Below are positions 54,920-64,000 of a stretch of 64,000 nucleotides of DNA, in pieces. How positions within the stretch are numbered: the stretch's first letter is position 1; each line of letters starts with the position of its first letter. Made by a program: the position numbers and the translations under genes. Under the pieces are notes generated by a model. The model was not told where the DNA came from, made no database searches, and saw only the letters and a list, made by a program, of their open reading frames with translations. This stretch comes from Cololabis saira (Eukaryota; Chordata; Actinopteri; Beloniformes; Belonidae), in NCBI RefSeq assembly GCF_033807715.1, contig NC_084598.1, positions 46,781,687-46,845,686 of the forward strand, in the 5' to 3' direction.

Positions 54920-56401
54920 CCGTATTTTCACGACCATATGGCGCACTGTGTGGAAAGGCGCACCCTCAGTTTTGTGTGTCATTTTTGGTTTTAAAACACA
55001 CATACGGCGCACCGACCCAAAAGGCGCCGTCTACGGAGACGGAGCTGCAAACACGCGCGTTGCAAAACACACACGCGCTGGAGAACACACACACACACAC
55101 ACACACAAGAGTGCTTATTTAAATAGAGCAGGAGCAAAACTTAGTTTGATATTTTATTTCACTTTTCACATCAATCAAACCCTTCAAAGGTTCATATTCT
55201 GTTTCTGCATTAAAGAATTTTAAAAAACCACCGGGGCGCCGCACAAACCTGTCTCAGCCACCCGATCATCTCCTCATCCATCCAGCCCTTCATTTCACTC
55301 TGGCTGGAAAAGTCTGTTTAGGCAACGCTTTTCTTTTAAAAATCACCATAGCTGGCAGTTTCTGTCCATCAGCGTGGCAGGCAAGCACCAGAGTAAATAA
55401 ACTTTTCATACCCCGTTGTGCTGCGGATCCCGACCGCGCTGGACCGGGTCCCGCTCCGCCCCCCCCCCGCGCTGGACCGGGTCCCGGGTCCCGGTCCCGG
55501 TCCGCCCCCCCCCCGCGCTGGTCCCGCGGCGGTCCCGGGTCCCGGGTCCCGCATCCCGGGACCCTCGCGCTGGACCCGCTCACACACACTCGCTGTCGGG
55601 GAGCCGGTACCGGGTTGTATCAGGAGATCCGCTCCGCTGATTCAGCTGCGCCAGTCCGAATTTCCAGACCTGTCTCGGCCACTTGATCACCTTCCTTTCA
55701 TCCAGCCCCCCCTTTTCATTCGTCCTTATAATGACTCCGGCTGGAAACGTCTTATGCAAAGTTTTTCTTTTAAAAATCACCATAGGTTTCTGTCCATCAG
55801 CTGCGCCAGTCAAGCGCCACATAAATTAGAATCTGTGTGTCGCGCTGCGAATACACACCCGCGCATGTCGGGATCCGGTACCGGGTTTGTAACCGACAGA
55901 TTTGGCTGCAAATTTCGGAGGGTGAAGCTGATCTGACCTGAGACAGACCCCAGAAATCTCTGCTCTTAAAGCGGCCAGGAACCAGGTCGATCGGACCCGC
56001 TTGGGGAACCAGGAAGTCGGGAGGAGCAGCGCCCATCACCGCGGCTTCAACCGGGGAACGTGAACGGTTCCGACATGCAAAACACACGCGCGCTGCAGAA
56101 GTGTGGTTATTTAAATAGAGCGGAGCAAAACTTAGTTTGATTGTATTTTATTTCACTTTACACATCAAGCAAATCCTTAAAAGTGTTCATCATCTGTTTC
56201 ACATTAAACAGCTCAGTGGAGTCTCATTCCCGTCGCAACTCACAGGGGCTTCACCCGCCCCCTTCTCCCTTTACCGTTCTCATGGCCTTACATTACCGTA
56301 ATTCAGGTAATAGACACGGCGCACCGTTTCTTAAGGCGCCCGGCACATTAAAAAAAAAAAAAAAAAAAAAAAAGTTGCGCCTTATGGTCGCGAAAATACG
56401 G
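54920..56401 (-). mobile_element. pogo/Tigger-like transposon remnant, TA duplication
   Basis: Ends CCGTATTTTCACGACCATA and TATGGTCGCGAAAATACGG are inverted, with TA on each side. Inside, on the minus strand, two tandem fragments of a DDE_1 transposase occur: LVLACHADGQKLPAMVIFKR (about 55430-55290) and MVIFKRKTLHKTFPAGVIIR with a following KGGLDERKVIKW (about 55800-55650). It splits the retroviral RT: coding text before and after the element is continuous in sense. Confidence 0.82.
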
Positions 56402-56660
56402 TATGTGGATTCGGAACCGTTGGCGCCCTGGCATGCACAGCATCGGTTACAGCCTGCAGGTCTTGCACAAATCTCCACTCCGCAGGCACGCCCTCAGGTC
56501 AAATCTTTTTTACCGGAAAAATCGGGGTCCTCACCGGAGAACCAGCACACGGTACAATCACACCAGCCTTCAACAAAGCGTCAAACACAGGCCTGATGCC
56601 TTCAACTGCTTCACGTCTGAGAGGATACTGATTATGGCAAGGCCTGTAATCTGATTTAGG
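56402..56660 (-). pseudogene. pol: Retroviral RT N-terminal fragment (ERV pol)
   Basis: The minus strand reads YPLRREAVEGIRPVFDALLK, AGVIVPCAGSPVRTPIFPVK and WRFVQDLQAV, the first conserved blocks of retroviral RT, with one stop within. The domain continues at 54917 beyond the pogo-like insertion. Confidence 0.82.
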
Positions 56661-56680
56661 TGTTATGATGACAGGCTCAC

Positions 56681-57381
56681 AGGTTGTTAATAAATTACTT
56701 TATAATCTTATACAGATAAGTGTGCTGATTTCCTTCCCTTTGGACATTGTGTGTACACACACCTAAATAATCTAGACCTGCAAATTGCCCCGTTAAATCT
56801 TTGAGGCGGTCAGGGGGTACTTAGGATTGTCTGCTTGATTAACGTTTCCTTTGTGGAAAAACAAAAATGGCGATTCTTAGGCAACAAAAAGTAAAAATTA
56901 TTAGCTCCCACGAAACTACGGCGCAGTTGTCCAAAATACTGGTCAATGATCAGATTAATTATTACAATAAATGAAAAACAAGGTTCTTGTGTGTATGTGT
57001 ATTTGTGTATTTGGGTGCTCACGTGTTCTGCAGATCCCTCAGCCGGCCTCCATGTGTCCGCCGGACATGTGGAGTGAGTGATAACTGGTCCTCAGTCATC
57101 TGAAGTCTCACCTGCAAAACTTCCAGCTGTTTAACGCTCAGGCTTCCTGTTTTTGGAAATTTAAGTTGTCTGACCCACAGATCATACTGAGATATGGATT
57201 CTTTTCCATAGTTAACTACAGTATCATTTATCTTACATTTGCTGCTTCCATTATTGATTCTCTCAGACGTCTGCCAGTTTAATTTTCATGAAAGGAAAAC
57301 AGTGGGCTACTCAAGGTTTACCCTTATAAGGGTCTGTGATGTCACAGAAGCCTGAACACCCGAGCAGCTCGCTATTAAATT
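56681..57381. other. Unassigned intergenic sequence
   Basis: About 700 bp with no recognisable coding or repeat feature. By position it could contain decayed gag of the retrovirus to its left, but I see no motif supporting that. Confidence 0.4.
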
Positions 57382-57401
57382 GAAATTTTCTTAAAATCTT
57401 T

Positions 57402-59676
57402 TTTTTTTTTTTTTAATTGATCTTTTTATAAGAAACAACATACACTTAAAACATGGAAACGTGTAGTCAAACAGACGCATTATACATTGTCTCCTTTTTT
57501 TTTTTTTATAAACACACAAAACCTAACAAAGGAACAGAGTCTCTGTAGCGTTAAAAAATAAATAAACAGATGAGCAAGAAACGAAACTGGAAATAAATAA
57601 AACATTAAAAAAAACAAATTAAGGAGATGAAAAGAAAATTAAGGGAGGGGGGGGTCAGTCGGTGGGTAGAGTCTTCAACGCGGTAAAGTGGTCTATGAAC
57701 GATTGCCATTTGTGAATGAATTTAGCTGAGTTGCCTTTTACAGAGTATCTCACCTTCTCCAATTTAAGAAAAAACATAACATCACTAAGCCAAATAGAAA
57801 TAGACGGGGACCTGGGGGATTTCCATAAAAGTAAGATACGACGTCTTGCTAAAAGGGATGTGAAAGCCAATACTTCTGACTGTGTGGGGCTGATATGTGA
57901 GGAGTCAACAGAGAGTCCGAATATTGCTAAGAGAGGGGCCATAACAACTTTTTTACCCAGAACTTTAGACATGATCACAGAATAATCACTCCAAAATTTC
58001 TGTAACCTAGGACAGGAGAAAAACATATGACCTAAATTGCAGGGAGAACCCTGGCATCTGTCGCATAAGTCTGCAACATTCGGATATATTTCCGATAATC
58101 GGGATTTTGATAGGTGGGCTCTATGCAGCACCTTAAATGAATAAGTTCTAGTCTAGCGCAAGGCGTGCTAGATCGTCTGCTACGGATAGCTTTATCCCAC
58201 AGCTCCCCTGTGAAGTCAAGGCCCAACTCTCGTCCCCAACCCTCCCGAGCTTTATCTACAGAATGATCATCAAATGTCATACACAGTGCATATATCTTAG
58301 ATATCAGAGACTTTTGACTGAGTTTCATAGTTAGAAGATCATCCCACGGTTGGTTCGCAGGAAGGGAAGGGAAGCATGGAAACAAAGCAGAGGCGCAGTG
58401 TCGAAGCTGGAAGTAGCGAAACAAATGGGAGGCAGGCAAATTGAACTTTGACCTCAGATCTGAGAATGTGGAAAAGATACCATCCTTATATAGATCCCTG
58501 AAGTGCTTAATGCCCCGGTTGTACCAAATCATAAAAGTGGTGTCTATTAGTGATGGAGGGAACAGATGATTCTTAGTAACAGGTGTATAGATGGATGGAG
58601 AAGCAAATTTAAAGTGGCGCCTAAACTGTGACCAAATCTTAAGGGAGGAAAGCACCACAGGGCTATTTGTAAACTTAGAGGGATTCAATGGTAAAGAGGA
58701 GGAGAGTAGGGCCGTTACAGAGGATGAAGAGAGTGACTGAGCCTCCAATCTGCACCATAATAACTCAGGAGACTGAAGCCAATAAATTAGTTTGTGAATA
58801 TGCGCTGACCAATAGTAAAGCATAAAGTTTGGTAGTGCTAGACCCCCATTAAATTTAAATTTTTGGAGAAGCGAATACCTCACTCTGGGTGTCTTACCGG
58901 CCCATAAAAAGTTGGAAACAATTTGGTCAAGTGATTTAAAAAAAGATTTTGGTAGAAATAAAGGAGTGCATTGGAACAAAAAAAGAAATTTAGGCAATAC
59001 AGTCATTTTCACTGTGTTAATTCTTCCTATCAGCGACAGTGGTAGGGAGTTCCACCTCTGTAAGTCCGCCTTCACTTTAGTTACCAGTGAGGAAAAATTA
59101 GCGGTGAAAAGAGAGGGCAGAGTGCGGGTCACATTAATCCCTAAGTATCTAAAGCCCGACGGGCTGAGTTTAAAGGGGATATCAGATTGTTTGAGTTGTA
59201 AAGCAGAGGAGTTTATGGGGAAGCATTCACACTTGTTAAGATTGACCTTATAGCCGGAGAAGGATCCATAATTCTTCAACAGAGATAATATTGGTGCAAT
59301 GCTGGTTAAAGGGTCAGATACATATAAAAGGAGGTCGTCTGCATAAAGTGACAATTTGAGTTCCACATTGGACCTAGAGACTCCGCGAAATAGAGGAAGA
59401 GTTCTTAGAGCAATTGAAAGTGGTTCGACGGATAGAGCGAATAGCAAAGGGGAGAGAGGGCAGCCCTGTCTCGTGCCACGTGATAATGTAAAATAAGTGG
59501 AGTAGTTGTCATTGGTGTGAATGCTGGCCTGAGGGGAAGTGTAAAGAAGTCTAATCCACGATATAAACCTGTGTCCAAATCCGAATTTATGAAGTGTTGC
59601 AAAAAGATAGTTAAATTCGACACGATCAAACGCTTTTTCAGCATCCCACCCCATGTAAAGCTAAGCCGGAAGCCCC
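57402..59676 (-). mobile_element. L1-like (Tx1 group) LINE, 5'-truncated, with 20-bp target duplication
   Basis: GAAATTTTCTTAAAATCTTT is exact on both sides (57382-57401 and 59677-59696). On the minus strand it starts inside the RT (DAEKAFDRVEF) and continues [32 protein letters not shown] and GFRYLGINVTRTLPSL for 540 codons to 58032. A frameshift near 58120 then leads to the zinc-knuckle-like end CDRCQGSPCNLGHMFFSCPR and a stop at about 57655. A 3' UTR of about 250 bp and a (T)n tract (poly(A) in minus) end at 57402. Confidence 0.93.
57655..59654 (-). pseudogene. LINE ORF2 C-terminal two-thirds (RT and C-terminal domain)
   Basis: Reverse transcriptase with the catalytic YADD near 59315. The N-terminal endonuclease and the first RT blocks are lost by 5' truncation, and one frameshift separates the RT-thumb part from the cysteine-rich C-terminus. 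It is otherwise remarkably open, so the insertion is young. A second, more decayed member is at 36365-37906. Confidence 0.88.
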
Positions 59677-60224
59677 GAAATTTTCTTAAAATCTTTAATC
59701 TGATTTTCGAATAACTGCAATTTGGATTATCTCTAAAACAGAAAATAAAAGAGTACCACTGCTAAATTTTAATTTTAATTTGCCATTTAACTTTAACCGG
59801 ATTCCAGACGCAGCTAGAGGGAAAGAGCCGAGATTCCAACTTTAATTATTTTTCAAAATAAATGTTTTGTTCTCCAGACAGTCAAAATTGTTATGCCAGA
59901 CATTAACAGACAAAACACACTTCTTATTATTCATAAAAAAAACGTATGCTTATACTTTTCTAAGCAACCCTCCCCTATGCGTTCTCTACCCAGGGTCAGC
60001 TTAGGCACTGAAAAGTTAGAAGTGGTAACAGACTTTAAATACTTAGGTGTTGTTCTAGACTCAAATTTCTCTTTTAAAAAACATATAAAAATGATCACTA
60101 AAAAAATTAAGTTCAATCTTTATAATTTTAAGCACATTAGATGTGCCATGTCAAACACTGCTGCCCTAACATTTTTACATGCTATGATTTTCTCACATTT
60201 AAGCTACTGCATCACAACCTGGAC

Positions 60225-61848
60225 CATGGTGGGGCCTAAACACTCAAGCTAGTGGAGGTTTTATATAAAAACTGGACCATGGTGGGGCTACCACACCCAA
60301 GCTAGTGGAGGTTTTATATAAAAACTGGACCATGGTGGGGCCTAACACTCAAGCTAGTGGAGGTTTTATATAAAAACTGGACCATGGTGGGGTCTAAACA
60401 CTCAAGCCAGTGGAGGTTTTATATAAAAACTGGACCATGGTGGGGCCTAACACTCGAGCTAGTGGAGGTTTTATATAAAAACTGGACCATGGTGGGGCCT
60501 AACACTCAAGCCAGTGGAGGTTTTATATAAAAACTGGACCATGGTGGGGCCTAACACTCAAGCTAGTGGAGGTTTTATATAAAAACTGGACCATGGTGGG
60601 GCCTAAACACTCAAGCTAGTGGAGGTTTTATATAAAAACTGGACCATGGTGGGGCTACCACACTCAAGCTAGTGGAGGTTTTATATAAAAACTGGACCAT
60701 GGTGGGGCCTAACACTCAAGCTAGTGGAGGTTTTATATAAAAACTGGACCATGGTGGGGCCTAAACACTCAAGCTAGTGGAGGTTTTATATAAAAACTGG
60801 ACCATGGTGGGGCTACCACACTCAAGCTAGTGGAGGTTTTATATAAAAACTGGACCATGGTGGGGCCTAACACTCAAGCTAGTGGAGGTTTTATATAAAA
60901 ACTGGACCATGGTGGGGCTACCACACTCAAGCTAGTGGAGGTTTTATATAAAAACTGGACCATGGTGGGGCTACCACACTCAAGCTAGTGGAGGTTTTAT
61001 ATAAAAACTGGACCATGGTGGGGCCTAAACACTCAAGCTAGTGGAGGTTTTATATAAAAACTGGACAGTGGTGGGGCTACCACACTCAAGCCAGTGGAGG
61101 TTTTATATAAAAACTGGACCATGGTGGGGCTACCACACTCAAGCTAGTGGAGGTTTTATATAAAAACTGGACCATGGTGGGGCTACCACACTCAAGCTAG
61201 TGGAGGTTTTATATAAAAACTGGACCATGGTGGGGCTACCACACTCAAGCTAGTGGAGGTTTTATATAAAAACTGGACCATGGTGGGGCCTAAACACTCA
61301 AGCCAGTGGAGGTTTTATATAAAAACTGGACCATGGTGGGGCTACCACACTCAAGCTAGTGGAGGTTTTATATAAAAACTGGACCATGGTGGGGCTACCA
61401 CACTCAAGCTAGTGGAGGTTAATATAAAAACTGGACCATGGTGGGGCCTAAACACTCAAGCTAGTGGAGGTTTTATATAAAAACTGGACCATGGTGGGGC
61501 TACCACACTCAAACTAGTGGAGGTTTTATATAAAAACTGGACCATGGTGGGGCTACCACACTCAAGCTAGTGGAGGTTTTATATAAAAACTGGACCATGG
61601 TGGGGCTACCACACTCAAGCTAGTGGAGGTTTTATATAAAAACTGGACCATGGTGGGGCTACCACACTCAAGCTAGTGGAGGTTTTATATAAAAACTGGA
61701 CCATGGTGGGGCTACCACACTCAAGCTAGTGGGGGTTTTATATAAAAACTGGACCATGGTGGGGCTACCACACTCAAGCCAGTGGAGGTTTTATATAAAA
61801 ACTGGACCATGGTGGGGCTACCACACTCAAGCCAATGGAGGTTTTATA
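60225..61848 (+). repeat. 53-54-bp minisatellite derived from LINE coding sequence
   Basis: About 31 units of ACTGGACCATGGTGGGGCCT, then AAACACTCAAGCTAGTGGAG and GTTTTATATAAAA. The unit encodes TWTMVGPKTLKLVEVLYK in the LINE frame and joins both flanking coding segments, so it arose by local amplification. Units come in two main variants, CCTAAACACTC and CTACCACACTC, distributed in blocks. Confidence 0.95.
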
Positions 61849-61856
61849 TAAAAAAG

Positions 61857-62899
61857 TAGGGGTGTAACGATACACTAATCTCACGATACGGTACGATACA
61901 CGATATTGAGGTCACGATAACGATACGATACGATACTATAGCAGTATTTTTTAACAACCTTGAATGAGGAACATATGACTGGAAAAAATTGTCTTTTATT
62001 TGAAAGACACAAAATACAAAACAATGCTGTGTGTTTGCCCTATTGTTCCAGTTTGTAATGCTTTATAACTGTTTAAGTTTTAAAGAGAAAGCCAGGCCAA
62101 CCATTTTCCACAAACTGAACTAAAAGTAAATGTCAGGTTTGCATTATGATCTTCAGTTTCATACAAGTACAAATATTTAGACACAAACTGAATAGTTTCT
62201 CTCATGTATGATTTGACTTTTTTCTTTCTAATTTAACAACTAAAATTAAATAAATAAATAAAAGTAAATAAATACATACAATTTTACATCATAAAAAAGA
62301 TTGATTCATGCTCACCTTATAAGTGTAAGAGGTGATTTATTTTTGTTAAGAAGTTTATTTTGGTAATTCAGGGTTCATTATTTTATAAATATATTCTTTA
62401 TATTCTGATGTAAATCAGGGACTATAATGACACTAGTCAGTTTATCTGTAGTTGTTAATATGTTTTAGATTGGGCGAAGTGATACAGCACTAGGTGTTGT
62501 GTTGATGTTCTAAAATCCTACGCTATTGAGCGGACATTAAAGTACACTGGAGCTCAGCAGAAGTTGCCCGCGTGTTTATCCTACTCACGACCCCAAAAAG
62601 GTTTAATTTAATAAGGTAAGGCTTAACTCTACACCAGCCTTACATTAGTAAAAGTTCAGAGCTCAAAACGGGACCACAAAATGGGACTAGTTTCTTCTGA
62701 GCGGAGTAAGATTTTGGTCCGCAGGTCTAGATGCGGTCGCGGACGCGGCCGCAGTCGCGGTCGGATGCGCGTTTCTAGTCAACACAATAGATTAATATTA
62801 ATAACCCAATATCGCGATACACTTTGCCACCTCCACGACACGTATTGTGACGTTTTTGTATCGCGAAATTTCGTGGCACGATATATTGTTACACCCCTA
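61857..62899. mobile_element. hAT-like element (TAGGGGTGTAACGATAC type), perfect 8-bp duplication
   Basis: Ends TAGGGGTGTAACGATAC and ATATTGTTACACCCCTA. TAAAAAAG flanks exactly on both sides (61849-61856, 62900-62907). Both terminal regions carry ACGATACGATAC-like subterminal repeats. The interior is AT-rich with no transposase; a GC-rich palindromic patch (GGTCGCGGACGCGGCCGC) is near 62733. Confidence 0.9.
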
Positions 62900-63486
62900 T
62901 AAAAAAGCACTCAAAATCCTAGATAAAAAACCTATCTCATACCATCATTGTAACATCTTGGACAAATACAATCTATTAAGCTTCGACAACTTCTGCAAAT
63001 TCTCATACAGTTGTCTAATGTATAAAACCCTACATGGCCTGGCACCACCTTGCCTCCAGGAATTTTTTAAATATTCCTCGAGCAGTGTCCAACAGAAACG
63101 TAGAGGTTCCATTCAGAAAAACTGCTTTTAGGCCATAATGCACTATCCATAAAGGCTAGTGCGTTATGGAATTCTATACCTGTACACATAAGGGAATGCC
63201 CCTCTTTGTGGCTCAGAGGTCAACAAATGTGTACACACACCTAATGTGTGTTTGGGTCTCCTCCTACTAACCTTTTTTTTATCATTCTTATTTTACTAAT
63301 TGTACTTGTCTTTACTAATTGTACTTGTCTTTGTTTCTGTTTTCTTTTTCTTATTGCATCTTTACCTGTTCTGCTTTTAACACCTTACCTGCCTGTATTG
63401 GACTACAGATGGAAACTAGCCTTGTGCTACAATCTGGCACATTTACATATGTATATATGTTCATCAATGTGCATTGTCCTGAGAAA

Positions 63487-63517
<31 letters not shown>

Positions 63518-63520
63518 AAT

Positions 63521-63684
63521 AGGCCCTAAGCACCCCCAGACCCGGTCTGGTCACTCTAGATTCCAGGAACCCAGAGCCCCCAAGTTCCAAACTTGGAGTA
63601 ATTTTACCACTCTCTGACACAAGACCTCCGCCCGTAGGGAAGCCGAGTATCCGGCACGTCTGCCGACACTACTGTGGATTATAT
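63521..63684. other. Unassigned intergenic sequence
   Basis: Immediately after the LINE tail; no feature recognised. Confidence 0.4.
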
Positions 63685-63800
63685 ATGTCACCCTGACAAC
63701 CAGCCAGGCACTGTGTCAAAAGGAGCTTGACCTCGGCCCTCGGCAGCAGGAATGTTCACAACAAAACAGGATTGTGAAAGCATACAAGACCAAAATTTCC
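63685..63800 (-). mobile_element. Partial copy of the retroviral LTR U3
   Basis: CACCCTGACAACCAGCCAGG, TGTGTCAAAAGGAGC and GAATGTTCAC match 50360-50440 in the same orientation, ending AAAATTTCCCAGTACT against AAAATGTCCCATTACA. The U5 half is absent, so I cannot say whether this is the partner LTR or an independent insertion. Confidence 0.5.
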
Positions 63801-64000
63801 CAGTACTGTTTCCTCCTCCATGTCTCCTCGTCTAGTTTTTAGATTCCTGTTTTTGTTCTGCCTTTTTGATCCTGCTCAGCAGCGTTTTTGGTTTGTCTTT
63901 ACTAATAAACCTGAATCTGGAACTCCTGCCTCCTGCTCTCCTGCGTTTGGGTCCTCAACAAACCACCCTGTGACAAACACTAGAATAACTTCTCACCAAC
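63801..64000 (+). mobile_element. LTR-like 3' end, cut by window boundary
   Basis: ACTAATAAACCTGAATCTGG, CTCCTGCGTTTGGGTCCTCA and ACCCTGTGACA resemble the R-U5 end of common fish gypsy-type LTRs (poly(A) signal AATAAA, then TGACA). This is assigned from memory of the motif only. Confidence 0.4.

Larger units (their letters stand above)
59760..63520 (+). mobile_element. CR1/L2-like LINE with internal tandem amplification and hAT insertion
   Basis: The plus-strand ORF (59893-60252) contains LEVVTDFKYLGVVLDSNFSF and SYCITTWTMVGPK. The frame resumes after 62907 as KALKILDKKPISYHHCNILD and CLMYKTLHGLAPPCLQEFF. The element ends with AATAAA and an (AAAT)n tail at 63484-63518. Between the two coding parts lie about 1.6 kb of tandem copies of the LINE segment itself and a 1.04-kb hAT element. 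Confidence 0.82.

Noticed and set aside
60225..61848. Regular repeats with a possible CRISPR array look
   Set aside because: Units are directly abutting with no unique spacers, in a eukaryotic genome, and derive from LINE coding sequence.

Overview
The window is teleost genomic DNA. It carries the 3' part of one spliced plus-strand gene, vps13d, followed by about 15 kb of repeat-filled intergenic DNA. The case for a fish rests on the VPS13D exon sequences, the L2, L1/Tx1-like, hAT, pogo/Tigger and tRNA-SINE repeats, a gamma-like endogenous retrovirus, and very large amounts of micro- and minisatellite. Nothing bacterial is present.

Layout. Twenty-four vps13d exons lie between 540 and 48184, with a stop codon at 48182-48184 and a polyadenylation signal at 48921. 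Together they encode about the last 1,230 residues: the adaptor-binding (VAB) region, the ATG2_C/VPS13_C-type helical region and the C-terminal PH-like tail. Every intron phase is compatible, and exons 1-15, 19, 23 and 24 are open. Exons 16, 17, 18, 20, 21 and 22 carry eleven single-base indels, ten of them insertions. Introns are dominated by tandem repeats. Many of these repeats contain copies of the neighbouring exon edge with its splice site, a pattern seen at most exons of the gene. Two arrays are very large: 18461-23518 (two successive unit types) and 26858-29620 (10-bp units).

Mobile elements in the gene. Intron 1 holds a 4.6-kb DNA transposon with terminal inverted repeats of about 550 bp and a TTA target duplication. 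Its decayed gene encodes a protein with acidic motifs resembling PIN/FEN nucleases and a C-terminal cysteine-rich CXC (tesmin/TSO1-like) domain. This is the most unusual system in the window. Four copies of a roughly 1.0-1.3-kb repeat encode a small single-pass membrane protein with a coiled-coil tail. hAT-like elements at 15843, 32795, 35423 and 43496 have 8-bp target duplications. L2-like and L1-like LINE pieces are scattered between them.

Downstream of the gene (49-64 kb) are a solo LTR with a perfect 5-bp duplication and a minus-strand endogenous retrovirus with one recognisable LTR and broken pol. A pogo/Tigger-like element splits the retroviral reverse transcriptase. Beyond these lie a 5'-truncated L1 with a perfect 20-bp duplication and a plus-strand LINE. 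Part of the coding sequence of that LINE has been amplified about 31 times as a 53-54-bp minisatellite, and a 1-kb hAT element then inserted at the end of the array. vps13d is the only cellular gene recognised.
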